Shown piece by piece: positions 9,966 through 21,862 of a stretch of DNA of 64,000 bases (positions within the stretch are counted from its first letter, which is position 1; the number at the start of each line of letters is the position of its first letter). The stretch covers positions 55,024,019 through 55,088,018 of the forward strand of contig CM049306.1 in assembly GCA_026874595.1 (NCBI GenBank). The letters run 5' to 3'. Origin of the DNA: Sipunculus nudus (taxonomy: Eukaryota; Annelida; Sipuncula; Golfingiida; Sipunculidae). Under the pieces are notes generated by a model that did no database searches, was not told the DNA's origin, and saw only the letters and a program-made list of their open reading frames with translations. Position numbers and translations under genes: made by a program.

Positions 9966-12795
9966 CTGAGAATGAAGTTTAAACGAATTTTACGGGCGTG
10001 ATTCTTAATCATGGGTTTATTAGTGGAAATATAGGTGTTTGGCAGGTTTGATTATAGGTCTGCTTCTACAGGTACACTAGAATTGCATTAAAAGTAAATG
10101 GGTTTAAAAGAGATATTGGTTTAAAAAGAAAGGTGGATTTTCAATCGTGTAAGGCAAATTAATTAGTCACAGTTTATCTTTGGGGTATTTGAGTACATAA
10201 GCTATATTTACCGTAAAATACAATCTCGTGCCAACAAAATAATGGTTGTATTTTCTACGTAATTTTTAAGTTTCAACTTTTTACATTGAATCAAAATCAT
10301 TTTCATCATCTTATGGACGTATACTATCGACTCCTAATTCCATACAGATCATATAGACACCAGCAAGGCCAACATGCAGCAGATGTAAAATCATGTTCCT
10401 GACTTACTCTTTCTCAGTTCTTCAGTAATACTCATGAGATGATCGCTTTCCTCCTGGGTTTCAATGCTGACAAGCTCCCCGCCTCCCATTCTGCAAAATG
10501 TTTTGGCTGGAGTAAACTTTGTGAAGTTGCCCAGTTTGTAACAGGAACCAATCGACCACTCAGAAGAAGTGTCCCAATCCTCCATGAAAAAACTGTGATA
10601 TTTTGGAGGACAGACGTCTGGAAAAATAATTATTATCTGTAATATTATAGTTGGTCTTTGCATACAAGACACGGTTAAGGACGCATTTTCATGGTGATTT
10701 GGAGGAAAATATACCCTTGCGCTAAGGAAAGCCTACTGCCTTTGATGTCAATTATTGAACAAACTGATCAATATATTATTACTGCATAATACTTAATCTA
10801 ACCTTAATCTTGGAAGTCGGTATCTTCTTTTAAACAAAACAAAAGATTTTCAACACAATATCGGCATTTATTCTCATTTTTTTCTCAAGAACACTTATAG
10901 AAATACTTATCTAACCTTGGTCTGGAAATTCGGCATCTTCATCTGAATTTGTTTGAACCTGAACATTCAGCAGCATGTTCAGAATAGCTGCAGTATTTTC
11001 AGATCGGTTTGGTAAGCATTTATATCCACATAGTCCCCGGGGCGCTTGAAGTCCTGACTCCACAAAGGCCCAGATTCCGGGAACAAAGATTATCCAGACT
11101 GAAACGGAAAGAGTTCGTTGTTATAAGCTGGTCAGACAGAAAATTTTCGGATTGGTAAACCAAACAGCAAACTTCTTATAAAGATATTTATATTAACAAT
11201 CCATACATCTTAAAGATACAGTATTCTTTTCATCGGGTTCGATATTAAAGAACCTTTATTTTTTAAGTGTTGCTTTTATTTATGTTTTTAAATATATACA
11301 TACACTAATGTATTTCACGGCTTTGCTATTTGCTTTTCCAATTAAACAATATATGTTCATGCAAAGTGTTAATTCAAACATGTAATGTTATATAATGCAG
11401 ATGGAAACGAGGACTTTTAATTAAATTAAGCTTTCGAGATATATTTTCGTTTTTCTGTGAGATGACCGGATGTTTTAATAAATTTCTAATTTATTTTTAG
11501 CGCTCATTATTTGCACTGTTTTATGTTATATTCTCTTTACATACATGTGACAATATGAACAAATCCATCAATACACTAGAATTATACATAATGTTGTTTA
11601 TAAGATTATATTTAAAAATTAAAAAATAAATGGTATCAACTAGTTTATCTAAAACATTTAAAACGTTTATTGTAGAGTGTGATACCAGCAAAATAAATTT
11701 TATTATCTGCCTTTTCAATAGTTACACTGTTTTTTACATAACCCTGATGTCATTCCACAGTTTCCCTGCATACCAAGATGAAGACTTTCTCACTTGCTCC
11801 TAGTATGCCTTCAACCCTGGTAGATTTTTATCATTCTGTGATCTGAGATCTGAGATCTGTGAACTGTTATGTTTTTCTGTTAAGTATTCTCCTTATTTGT
11901 GTTGTGGCCAAAGAGTCACACTCCTGACCGACGATCGACCAGTAAACTGCTGTTGATTGTCCAGTTCCTCCCTTAACGCACACATAGTATTTTTGCTGAT
12001 CCACTACTTTATAGGAGAGCTCCTTGATTTATCATCATACACGTAAAGGCTCTACTGCTTCATCAACGATCCTTTCAAAGGCCCTTTTAATTTACATACA
12101 TTCAAAGGCTGTGGCTAACATATGTGTGAATTCTTTATAATCAATTATCTCAACTGTCTGCGTCTTTATTTTTGCCAGTGAGAGCGGACATCGGGTATTC
12201 CATAGATGAACTCTTACCTTTCTCTTTGTCACTCATTAAAACATAAAACTCAGCCTTAAGTTACAAAAAAAAAGGCTGAAGGTTTAAGATGTAAATATGA
12301 TTATACATATACGTATCGGTCCCCAAGTCATATTCCGCGATAGCACAAATGTGAACGTATTTAATGATAAGGGCAGTATTGTTATGTAGAAGTGAAAGGA
12401 CATATTGTTTAAACTGCAGTTTCGTTTCATAGAAGCTGCCTTTATAAGCTGCCTTATCTGAGATTTTCCAACAGGTATATTGCGCAGACAGCGAAAATAA
12501 AACACAAAAGGCATGCCAATGATATTTTACCGGCCTAGAGGGGGCGAAACCATGCAGATATTACCTGTTCACCACGAGAACTGCCGGCAAATACCAGCAT
12601 TTTAGCCCTTATTTCGAGCCCTGTTTAGGTTATAATGTTTAAATATTCTATTGCTTGATCTTATGCATAGTAAGCCCGGAGGAAAATATACCACATTTCG
12701 ATATAAATCAATAGAGGAATATATTACTCACAAGTAGGTATTGCTAACACTTTCATGTTTAGCAGCTTGATTACGGCATCCAGCTTTCCGTCCAT
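9709..12795 (-). CDS. Secreted C-type lectin domain protein, four exons
   Basis: Exons, in transcript order, are 12795-12732, 11098-10916, 10617-10408 and 9965-9709 (TAA at 9711-9709). All three introns are GT-AG and phase 1, and the frame joins exactly to give 237 residues from the first ATG. A better start is the second in-frame ATG at 12756-12754. It opens with MKVLAIPTFWIIFVPGIW, a clear signal peptide, and a TATATAA at about 12814-12808 would place transcription start near 12780, downstream of the first ATG. The mature protein has a linker of about 50 residues and then one C-type lectin-like domain: VCPPKYHSFF, GSCYK, TFCRMGGGELVSIE, GYWTSG, WQWNATGK, HWAVGQPTP, PICEI. The usual EPN or QPD sugar motif is QPT and the WND motif is absent, so classical Ca-dependent sugar binding is doubtful. 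Members of this family act in extracellular recognition and immunity in molluscs. Confidence 0.87.
10408..10617 (-). CDS. C-type lectin exon 3 (N-terminal half of the domain)
   Basis: The acceptor is tttttccag and the donor is gtaagt. It codes 69 full codons, from VCPPKYHSFF through CYKLG and FCRMGGGELVSIETQEE to ITEELRK. It carries the first three conserved cysteines of a long-form domain. Confidence 0.87.
10916..11098 (-). CDS. C-type lectin exon 2 (signal peptide end and linker)
   Basis: The acceptor gtttcag precedes it and the donor gttaga follows it. It codes WIIFVPGIWAFVES, then CGYKC and an Asn-, Glu- and Asp-rich linker (SDEDAEFPDQ). The last base G plus AC of exon 3 makes Asp, directly before VCPPKY. 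This exon was too short and lacked the ATG needed to stand out as an ORF. Confidence 0.82.
12732..12795 (-). CDS. C-type lectin exon 1 (start and signal peptide)
   Basis: It codes 21 residues plus one base and ends at the donor gtgagt. It contains both candidate ATGs, 39 bp apart. The last base T joins TC of exon 2 to make Phe inside the hydrophobic signal-peptide core, so the signal peptide is split by intron 1. Confidence 0.8.
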
Positions 12796-12806
12796 CTTCA
12801 TACAGG

Positions 12807-12814
12807 GTTATATA
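12807..12814 (-). promoter_or_regulatory. TATA box of the lectin gene
   Basis: The minus strand reads gagaTATATAAccctg. It lies about 12 bp before the first ATG and about 52 bp before the second, so a normal 25-30 bp offset favours translation from the second ATG. Confidence 0.5.
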
Positions 12815-15800
12815 TCTCTCTCAAAACAGGTATGGAGACCTGGAAGATAGGGGAATCCATGTTCGTTTTAAGGCTACATGGTTTCCAATAGAATTTGAAT
12901 TAGAGAGCTTTAATTTTGTGAATAAAATAATTATTATTGGTCGTGTGTTGGAACGTATATTTACTCTTCCCTTTGCCTAATGATATTAGTATAACCTTGA
13001 CATATGGCAACATCAGGCATGATGCTCTTATGAGCATACAATATTTTCAATTTGTTTGTAATTCACTAGAGTTTGGAAAATGTGCTATGGAAAATTCTGT
13101 ATAATTAAGCTGGTAGATGGTAGATTAATGAACAAATGGCTGAAGTCTGAATCAATTTAACCTGATATGTTTTCAGTTCTATGTATGAGATTTGGATACA
13201 ACTATTGAAATAGATGCAAATATAAACAAAATAAAAACATAATGATTACCCTAACCAACTGACAAATATAATCAAACACATCCAGATGGCTTCCATCCCC
13301 CAACTCGTTGGTAAATCAATAATCTACAGACAAGCAAAACGATTCAACAGAATCTATTCTGATACATATGGGAGAATTAAACACATCAGCAAAATAAACA
13401 CTAAGTATTGACATGGTTTAAACCTCACACAGCAAATCAAAAATAATAAAAGCTATCTAAATTCCACAAGAAGAACTAATAATATCATATCTAAAGGAAG
13501 GGCATAGTAGTAAATCTACAAGTGATCCCCTACAACTTATGCCCCAAATAACTTAATAAAGGTATACGCAATTAGTTTAGACCAAAATCTTGTCTTCATG
13601 TCATGAAAGGAAATTAGTTTATATAAAAAACACTTAATCCATAAACTTTTTAATTACAAAACAAAAAGTGCTGTGCCTTCTAATTTGTAATTAATGACTC
13701 TCTTCAATAAACATTGGCGAACGCAGCCTAAGAAAGAACGGACACAGGCAATTCATCAAGTCTAGATATATTAATAAACGTTTAAATTACTTCATTATAT
13801 AGTAGATCACTTTCGCCCCGCCAAAACAGATAAATGCACTATGAGATGTACTGTATAATGAACTTTTATTTACCCCTGTATCAGTCACCAAAAATTATAT
13901 ATATATATATATACATGTATATATATATAGTATATGAAAAAAATATTCGGGTACTTTACGTTATCGAGCCGGAACTGTGTAGTTATACAAAAAGAGAAGA
14001 TTCATTTTTTTTGTCAGACATTTTGTACATACAAGTCCTAGAGCTGTTTCCAAGATATTTTCTCTCTCAGGTTCTATGTTCTGGGAACTTCTGAATGTCA
14101 ATTGATTTACTCATCCCTATCGAGCTACATTACTATTCTAAAACAGTAAACCTGTTCTCAAACCTCTAACCATAACCTATAAGCATATAAATAAAAAGGA
14201 TTCTTAATTGATGTTTTATGAATTAAGAGTACAACATCCCACCATATTCCGATCAATAGCCTTGATTCTGATGACATTCATTACGTGACCCATATGTTAC
14301 ACGAAACAAAACGCAACTTTGATAAAGTATGATTGAATTTACAAAAAAAATACAATTTACTGTGTGAAAGTTTTAACATATACATACTAAATGTGGAAAA
14401 TTTCTTGATGAAGAAAGCACGATGATGTGAATAAGACGAATTGTGACGTACACGGGTGGCGAGCCTTATCAGACCCAATGTGACTGTGAACACTGAATAG
14501 TTAACACGTTATAAACATATATGTTTAAACAACTATCTCTAAAAGTAGTTGTGAAGCTTTTATTCCTTTACCGATGGATAGAAAAAAGAACTTTGAAAAG
14601 TCGTATCTTTGAGGTTTTAATATTCGGATATCAAATTAAAAAAACTAAAGTAAATAATTCCTACAGATGTCCCATTAAAAGAATTTGACTGACAAGTATA
14701 CATGTGTCTATATTCGAGATCAAAGCATTTTCTTAAACCAATTAATAACACAATGGAATAATTAAGCTAACTCATGCAGGTTAATTGAATTCCAATACAA
14801 TAATGTAATAATGTTATTCTGTAGAAAGACAGTTTAATGATTACTGTATGTTGAAACAACGGACAGTCTCGTTACACACGTCCTCCGGAAAGTAGTTGTT
14901 TACTTCATATTCAATTGAATTAATTTTTATTTGAATCCAACTTTTAGATATGTATCATTCGGAGAAATGGTAGAAACCGTTTAGTTAATACCACCAGAAT
15001 CTATGTCCGAGCCCTTTTCACATCACTTCATGAATTCTGTAATTTATTGTTTGGTTCGCTAAAATTCACCGTTACTCAACTTTAGTTGATCCCACATAAT
15101 GCAGAGCATCTCATCATTAAATTTTGGAAGAGGACTTCTATGATACCTGTCCTCCAAACACTTAAAAAGTCCGAAACTCGTGAGACTATTGTATACAAGG
15201 TTCATCCCTTTCAAGTGTCGAAGTTGCCCATCTCCCACCTTTTATGCACATTGTCCCACGCCCACAGCGCTCTTCAACAACAATATTGTTAAAATATAAT
15301 GCATTTACTGCATAAACTATTCTGAAATGGCCCCTCTATGTTGGCGCCCGCCAATTTTGGGAAAAGACCTCCCATCTGCTACCAGAAAATCAACTGATTT
15401 TCAAGTATTCCAAAGTGCCTTGAAAAGAATTTTGTTGTTCAGATAACTAGATATTTTTCACAAAAGATAATTAAATCAATGGAGTTCCAAGGGGGTCATT
15501 TATTGCTACACATCAGTGCCATACACTAGACACCTCGACCTCACCCGGTCATTGGGTCCCTTCTCGAATATGCCCTTACGACAATCATAACCTTTCAATC
15601 AGAAGAACCCCTAACCCTAAATCCTACTTATTTAATCTACATTCCAGTACCAAAGTGTTTTTCATTCTACATAAAGCATACGTATACATTACATTCCCTT
15701 GTATCATCAAACAGGCTTGAGCCCTTCGAACAATGCAAAAACATTAACACTAGCAGTTCTTGTTAACATATAGAAATCATGATTCATGAAGGTGGTAGAA

Positions 15801-16020
15801 TAACTGTCCAAAAGGCTAGCTTAAAAGCTGCCCTAAAACGTTATTATATATAATAAAAATGAACTAAACACGTTGAAATATTACCCATATTATTTTTGAT
15901 GTAAATTAAACTAGAAGTTCAGTTAGCTTCAGAAATAGACTGTTAAAACATTTTTAATGAATGGATATATACACGAGCCTTTATACAATATAATATCGTT
16001 GGACGGGTGAGTGGGCGAGC
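12815..16020. other. AT-rich intergenic sequence with a short (TA)n array
   Basis: The only structured element is a (TA)n tract at 13895-13930. Frames at 13834-14094, 14281-14493 and 15086-15292 show no domain or splice support. Confidence 0.6.
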
Positions 16021-16023
16021 GAT

Positions 16024-16170
16024 TATGCCCCTTGTCTGTGCCGCATTCAGACTGATTTGAATTTCCCGCACGCCTTAGTACTAATACAATATCAAGCTTA
16101 TTGGTCCACTGTCGCGTGGCTCTCCGAGCCCTTGTGTCATTAGTTCCCTTAAAATACAGTTTTAATAATT
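16024..16170. repeat. Direct repeat pair, left copy (partner 16731-16870)
   Basis: This segment and 16731-16870 are about 85-90 percent alike. They share GCCCCTTG, GCGCCGCATTCAG or its variant, TTTGAATTTCCCGCACGCC, ACTAATACAATAT and ATTGGTCCAC. They flank about 560 bp that is open in more than one frame (for example 16279-16587) but has no recognisable protein. ATTGG (an inverted CCAAT box) followed by an A-rich patch gives them a promoter-like look. A solo-LTR or duplicated promoter origin is possible. Confidence 0.6.
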
Positions 16171-16730
16171 CAGCATTTGAGTGTTCATGAAGCTCCCCCC
16201 CCCCTAAAACTATGACCTGAATATGCTAAAATATCAAGTCCTAGATTTCTGAACAGAACTTTTAGTCTCCGGTCAAACATGCTCTGGGTCGAATATTTAT
16301 TCGGGCATCATGGATCAGAAAAGGCGGCATATTATCTGATTGATGGTGTGACCAGTTTAAATACATTAATCACAGCAAAAGTCGGACAGAATGGATGTCC
16401 CTTCACATACGGAAAAGATAAAGAAAGTTGTCGCTGGTGGAACTGGATGGTCTTTGTTTTCTTGACTGTGATGCCTCTATCAGTTACTCAAAAGTTATTC
16501 CTTGTCAAATACGAGTCTGGATCGAATTTAGAAAGTGTGGCAACTACCATGTCCTCTTTCCTAAGAAACCCGCAAAAAGGCGACTAAACAAGCAGCCCAA
16601 AAAGCCGCATCTTCAGGCTGTGACAAAATAAGAAGGGGCCAAGCTCTCAATAAAATTGATGGAGTAATAAGTAGTTTTTGCGAACCGTCGTCCCCCATTA
16701 TTGCTGGAGAGAACTTTAGAGCGAGACGAT

Positions 16731-16870
16731 AACGCCCCTTGCCTGCGCCGCATTCAGTCTGCTTTGAATTTCCCGCACGCCTGAGTACTAATACAATATG
16801 AAAGCTTATTGGTCCACAGTCACGTGGCCCCCAGTCCTTGTCTCATTGGTTCCCTAAAAATACTAGTCTA
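16731..16870. repeat. Direct repeat pair, right copy (partner 16024-16170)
   Basis: This is the downstream copy. It differs from the left one by scattered substitutions and a few indels, including loss of CT-rich bases after CACGTGGC. Confidence 0.6.
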
Positions 16871-17334
16871 AATAGACTGGGTATCTTGAACACAGTTATG
16901 GACTCGATATTTTTGACATTATTATTATTCTTATTATTGCTGTTGTTGTTGTCGAAACCGCTCTGTAGCAATCGCTCTGAAAACTTAAATTAGTGGTAAA
17001 TGCTCGTAAATGCTGGAAGCCAATTGTTTTTGATAATATCGATCAAAGGTCAAGTTCATCCAAAAACGAAACTGTTTTCTCAGATCCTTGTATAAATTTG
17101 TCAATTCAAGAAAAATTGTGGAATATTTTTTACCTCTCGACATTTCCCAAAACATTGTCTATTAACCTATCATCGACCTTGTGCAAGTCTGACCCTTCGT
17201 TTATATATTTTTTGTCTGATATTCAGCACGCTATATGCAAGAATTTTGCGGCATTTGCATTCATACTTTTAACGTTGCCATGAATTCATTATTACTCAAA
17301 GACTATTGTTTTATAAGAATTTTTCAAAGGGAAA

Positions 17335-17725
17335 ACTCACTGATAAAAATCATATTCTTTACTTCCTTTATCTCTGTAAAATGTTGTCATACCTGTATAA
17401 ACTCTACCTGACCATATTCTCAAGTATGATTGCCTCATGTTGCAGTTATTAAGTGTACGCATTTGAGTTAGAGGTTCATGAAATTCAATAACATTTAATC
17501 TTGTTTTTAAAGCTTATCAGGTCCTGCTTTTTGCATCATAAAGCTTTTAATGATATTTGAGTAAAACATTAGCCTCGCTTTAGTGTCTCGCTAAATCGCG
17601 GACTGTTACTCGTCAGATTAGACATGATGCGATCTCACTGCAAGGTGCTCTACAGGCTCCTGTATTTGCAGCAATCGTTTTGATTTTCATGTTTTATGCA
17701 ACGCCAACAGTCACAAACACTTTTT
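17335..17725 (+). repeat. Dispersed repeat R3, copy 1
   Basis: It aligns with 29300-29740 in the same orientation. Shared landmarks are TTTATCTCT, GATTGCCTCAT.TTGCAGTTA, a GAGGTTCAT-like patch, CTCGTCA(G/A)ATTA, GATGCTCTACAGGC/GTGCTCTACAGGC, and TTTGCAGCAAT.GTTTTGA. In the other copy a (TA)n array is expanded where this copy has only ATTTTCATG. Confidence 0.6.
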
Positions 17726-17871
17726 TCGATTGGTGATAAAATAGTCTTTCAAAAGTTCTAAAATTTTGTTTTCTTCATTGTTACAGGTGCCCTTTTTATT
17801 GTGTGCAGCGGCCTTGCATGTGTTTATTTTGTTGTACGCAGGGTTGCTTCATGCGTTTTTGACATTTGGTT

Positions 17872-17893
17872 CATGTGCTATGCGTAGCACATG
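17872..17893. repeat. Short perfect hairpin
   Basis: CATGTGCTA and TAGCACATG form a 9-bp stem around a TGCG loop. No following T-run or gene context gives it a function. Confidence 0.8.
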
Positions 17894-17949
17894 TTGTAGT
17901 TGCCTCGCCTGGCCGGATGTTGCAAGCTCGGTTTAATCAGCATTGGTTT

Positions 17950-18400
17950 AACCCTGGCCTATAGATACAAAGCGTTCCTTGCTCTGGTATGTTTTTTGAG
18001 CGTGTTTATTATGTTAGGTTCTTTAGATTGTTCGAGAAATGGAAAATTCTCGGCTTAGGGCGAGAAGTTATAAATAGGGGGCTGTGTTTTAAAGCCGAGA
18101 GAGAGGTGAGAGAATATTCCAGCGGACACAGAAGCGTGTATGTCAGTTTGTGGGACCTATTCCGATATAAGTGCGGCAATTATAGCTTTTCTTCAGGATT
18201 TGTGACGAATCTTATTTGGTCAGCAGTTTACTTTCGGGATTGTTACAAGAGCTTTACATTTGACTGTTATTCTCCTAGAGAATCTGTGTGAACTGTTCGT
18301 CTGGCTTATACATTTTAAAAACTTGTCGCTGTGAGAGTGGTGGTATCCAGGTGCTGAGTCATCTCTCTTTGTATTTCTCATTTTCCATTCATAAATATTT
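17950..18400 (+). repeat. Diverged copy of repeat B (plus orientation)
   Basis: It aligns with the reverse complement of 21410-21800. Landmarks are GGAAAATTCTCGGCTT, CCAGCGGAC.CAGAAGCGTGT, TGCGGCAATTATAG and GTTTACTTTC.GG.TTGT. A TATAAATAGGGG lies at about 18069-18080, where B1 has TATATGAAGGGG. Homology continues past the B/X boundary (GGTATC.AGGT.CTG), showing that B was ancestrally joined to X. The frame at 17989-18291 is a by-product of the repeat. Confidence 0.65.
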
Positions 18401-19603
18401 ATTTCTATTGATAGTAATTTTGGTAGACATTTCTTGCGCTTGCCATGACACACTATAGCTTTACATCTGCAAACATTATACCCTCCTGATTATGACGAAT
18501 ACAGAAAATTGCATATTAATGAGTTCTAGGTATTCAAACAAGCCTCATACATTGGCAAAACTGCCAAAGATCGATAGGCTTTCTCCAACCTTTTAATTGA
18601 TTAAGATCATTTCACAAGAGCAGCACGTACTGTACAAATTAACAAGGTCTAGAAAAGACAATAGGATGATCCTATGTCGTTGTAAGTCGGGAGAGTTTAT
18701 AAAAAACATGCCTAGCTGAATTTCATCATATGTACTGTTTTCACGTGAACAAAGCTCCGAAATTTCTTTTTCTGCACATACAGAAATGTTGAGCATTTTT
18801 AACATGAGCCACTAAATGTTTACTGTATTTATGTATATTTAAGTGCAGTATGAACGTATTTAATGTAAAGATATTCGTTGTAGACAAAAGAGGTATTCTC
18901 CAGGCCTGAATATTCTGATACTATTTCACATATTATAATTGTGTGGTTGCGCGTTTTAAATGGGTTGTCACATCTGAAACAGACCTTACCGACATTTGGG
19001 GAAAAGGTTTCACATATTTTGACATGTAGACAAATGAAAAAATTAAATAATGCATTGTTCCATAGGGAATCAATAATTGTCTCACCATTCTTTATGGATA
19101 TTATTTGTTGTGGGTAATGTCACCTGAAGCTTCTAAACCAATGAGACAATGGACTTTCACCGAGACTTCCAAAGACTTTTTAGCCTTTACATATATATGG
19201 TTTTCAGAGGACGAAGCCAGTGTGAATCAAGCTATATGAGTTAAATTGTGGCTCAGTTTTAATAGGATCAATAGTCGCTCAAATGTGTGCAAGCGCCAGA
19301 TATTTCCCCTGGTGGATTTTCCAGTTATACGGTGTACTCAAAATTCTTCGACAGATTTAGTCATTGCTACTTACAACCTACAGATTTTAACTAATCGAAT
19401 GATATTTTATTTCGGAATTTGATAGTAAGCACAGATTTTGGTAATTTTTTTCACAGGCTGCCGTTTGTGATTGACATTCAATACATTCAGTGAATATAAA
19501 TGAATATGATTATCATATGCAGTTTTTAATGCCGTAGAAGTAATCAGTTTAAATGTGACGAGATAATTCAGTTCAACAGTCCCAGGGATCTCGGGGATAA
19601 TCA

Positions 19604-19605
<2 letters not shown>
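18400..19605. other. AT-rich intergenic sequence
   Basis: No gene or clear repeat is visible. The frame at 18593-18805 on the minus strand has no supporting features. Confidence 0.5.

Positions 19606-19695
<90 letters not shown>
19606..19695. repeat. Compound microsatellite (TA)n(GA)n
   Basis: About 58 bp of TA changes directly into about 32 bp of GA. The GA part borders repeat A1 and recurs at the B1/A2 junction. Confidence 0.98.
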
Positions 19696-19698
<3 letters not shown>

Positions 19699-20113
19699 GT
19701 ACACCAGGACCAGGAGAGTTTAAACGACCCCGAGTTCTGAGCCCATGAAAAACGGTTGTCGGCTCCTGCAGACACTCGGATCTACCTGTCAGTCTATCCC
19801 TTTGATAATACCAGCGGAAATTAGCGGAGGTAGAGTATGTAAAGAATATCAAGGCGTGTTGGTTAAATAATATTCATTTTAATCTGTTTATTCATATAAT
19901 TTATGTTATTTTTTGTATGTGGTTAATATGTCTGTTCCCGATAATGGGCATGTGTACAGCTGTTCAGTGTAGTCCAGCATGTAACAGGCACCATATGGTC
20001 AAGTACCACGCCATTAGGGCAGTGGACAGTACTGTCCCAGTGACAGAATACATTAAGCTTGATTTGTTGCTACTCTTATATGAAAGGGATTTTGGGTGGG
20101 GTGACATTTCCTT
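19694..20113. repeat. Repeat A, copy 1 (420 bp)
   Basis: It is identical in length to 21903-22322 and differs at one position that I can see (GGGCATGTG versus GGGCTTGTG). It starts AGTATGTACACCAGGACC and ends GGTGACATTTCCTT. It is followed here by the 1.3-kb segment X, but in copy 2 it is joined directly to B2. Confidence 0.95.
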
Positions 20114-20201
20114 AAGATGGCATTTCCTTTAAACTTAGTTAATGTTTCTATAGATAAATGGTTGGAATAACGCCTGGGAACCAGAGGGTTCCTTCTTTCT
20201 T

Positions 20202-20270
20202 ATTGGTTAGTCTTTATTGATTCAAGGCGGGGCATGAACTTGCCAATCAAAAAGTAAATAATCTATAAAA
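20202..20270 (+). promoter_or_regulatory. CCAAT/TATA promoter of the candidate membrane-protein gene
   Basis: An inverted CCAAT (ATTGG, 20202-20206), a direct CCAAT (20243-20247) and TATAAAA (20264-20270) are arranged as in a focused RNA polymerase II promoter. The expected start is near 20295, about 65 bp before an ATG in a good context (AGCAAAAATGG). Confidence 0.5.
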
Positions 20271-20360
20271 GACCACGATCATCCAGAAAGGGGTGCGCTC
20301 ACATTTAGATCACCACCAGCAAAAATTCAAGAGTGATAGGAGTGGCCACAGGAAGCAAAA

Positions 20361-20477
20361 ATGGACCTAAGTAATCATAACGTGAAACCAAGGTAAAAGG
20401 AATAAAATACATCAGAAGTGATACAGTGCAACAAACAGGAATTTATATATATATATATATGTGTGCGTATATATATA

Positions 20478-20524
<47 letters not shown>

Positions 20525-21032
20525 TACATATATACATACTATTGTGTATAAGACTGGAATAACTTTTATATTTGACTCTCAAATGGACTTACACATGAAA
20601 GGAAATATACAAGTGCTAAACTGAAATAACTTTTATATTTGACTCACAAATGGATATACTCATGGATGGAGATATACAAGTGCTAAACTGGAATAACTTT
20701 TATATTTGATTCATATACGGATTTACCCAAGGGAGAAACACAAACAATGGACATTCGACAAGAAGGTTAGCCTGTTAGGGTATAAGAATAGATATGGACT
20801 TAGTGATGATACAATCATATATGCTTTTTACAGTTTAATAGTTTTAAATGTATTATTATCTCTTGTTTTCAGTATAATTATATACTTATATAATCACAAT
20901 CCTGGGTTGTTCTTTCTCAAATGTGGAGTGTGCTGTACAATCCGAAGCCCAAAAACTTGTTCAGTGTTCTCTTTAATCGATTTAATTAATAAATCTAGAG
21001 CAACACTTGACAGAGTAGGACACCCTCTCTGA
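20361..21032 (+). CDS. Candidate small single-pass membrane protein, two exons, 110 residues
   Basis: I do not recognise this family. Exon 1 is 20361-20392 (ATG, MDLSNHNVKP plus two bases), followed by the donor gtaaaa. Exon 2 is 20732-21032, preceded by tttacccaag, and the phase-2 join gives Arg and restores the long frame. The product has a charged N-terminus (EKHKQWTFDKK), one strongly hydrophobic segment at about residues 38-64 (DDTIIYAFYSLIVLNVLLSL onward) and a Cys cluster CGVCC with another Cys nine residues on. It stops at TGA 21030-21032. AATAAA at 21271-21276 could serve as polyadenylation signal. The intron contains a (TA)n array and two extra 67-bp copies of the acceptor region. 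Promoter, Kozak context, splice phase and polyA signal agree, but no homologue is known to me. Confidence 0.42.
20443..20537. repeat. (TA)n microsatellite in the candidate intron
   Basis: About 95 bp of TA with GTGTGCG and AA interruptions. Confidence 0.97.
20553..20753 (+). repeat. Three 67-bp tandem copies spanning an intron/exon border
   Basis: Copies begin at 20553, 20620 and 20687 with ACTGGAATAACTTTTATATT or a one-base variant. The third copy runs into the proposed exon 2. Only the third has AG at the acceptor position (CCCAAG); the first two have CATG there. Confidence 0.9.
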
Positions 21033-21435
21033 CAACCGACCTGTCGGCGCATTCGAATCTTCTTTCGACTTTTCATTTTTTTTCTGTACAAACTTGTTTT
21101 TGTAGAAGGTAACCGCCCCATTTTTTCTAAATGCTAGCTTAAGTCTAATTATATTGTTACGGAACCTAATATAAACAGATCACGTATGCGTGATGAACAC
21201 AAATTTTGTAATGGAGATAAAAACAAATCAGATTCTATAACACTAGGCAGCGTGAAATGTCTAGGGAATGAATAAAGAAGTCAGTGTTTTTTTGTTAACA
21301 AATAAATATAATTTAATCTTAAAATAACCCTAACATTACAACACACCAAATCAATACAATTATACAGTTAAACAGCGTTATATCAAAAAGTCAATACAAT
21401 CACAGAGAAAATAATGTATGTGCACAGTACCTAGA

Positions 21436-21862
21436 TACCAACACCATTACAACGATAAGTCCTTTAAATGTAAACTCTCGGAGAATGACAGTCCAGTGGA
21501 AAGTTCTTGCAACAACCCAGAAAGTAAACTGAAGTCCAAATGCATAAAATCCAGGAGAAAGTCTTTGAAAATCTATAATTGCCGCATTCGTTGGATAAGG
21601 TCCAAGAATCTGACACACGCTTCTGCGTCCGCTGGAATCTGCTCTGCTGTTCTCTCTGCCCTCTGGTTCTAAAAACAGCCCCTTCATATACCTTCACACC
21701 TGAAGCCGAGAATTTTCCACTTCTTGAACAGTCTATAAGGACCCTACTCAACAGTAAACACGCGTTTCAGGAAGTCTCTAGAAAAACAGCGCTGTGTATC
21801 TCTACACACCAGGCTCAACACGTGACTCATGACCAGGCGAGAAAACCCAAGGCCGGCATGAC

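Noticed and set aside
16279-16587. 102-codon frame between the direct repeats
   Set aside because: No domain, no splice logic, and another frame is equally open over the same bases.
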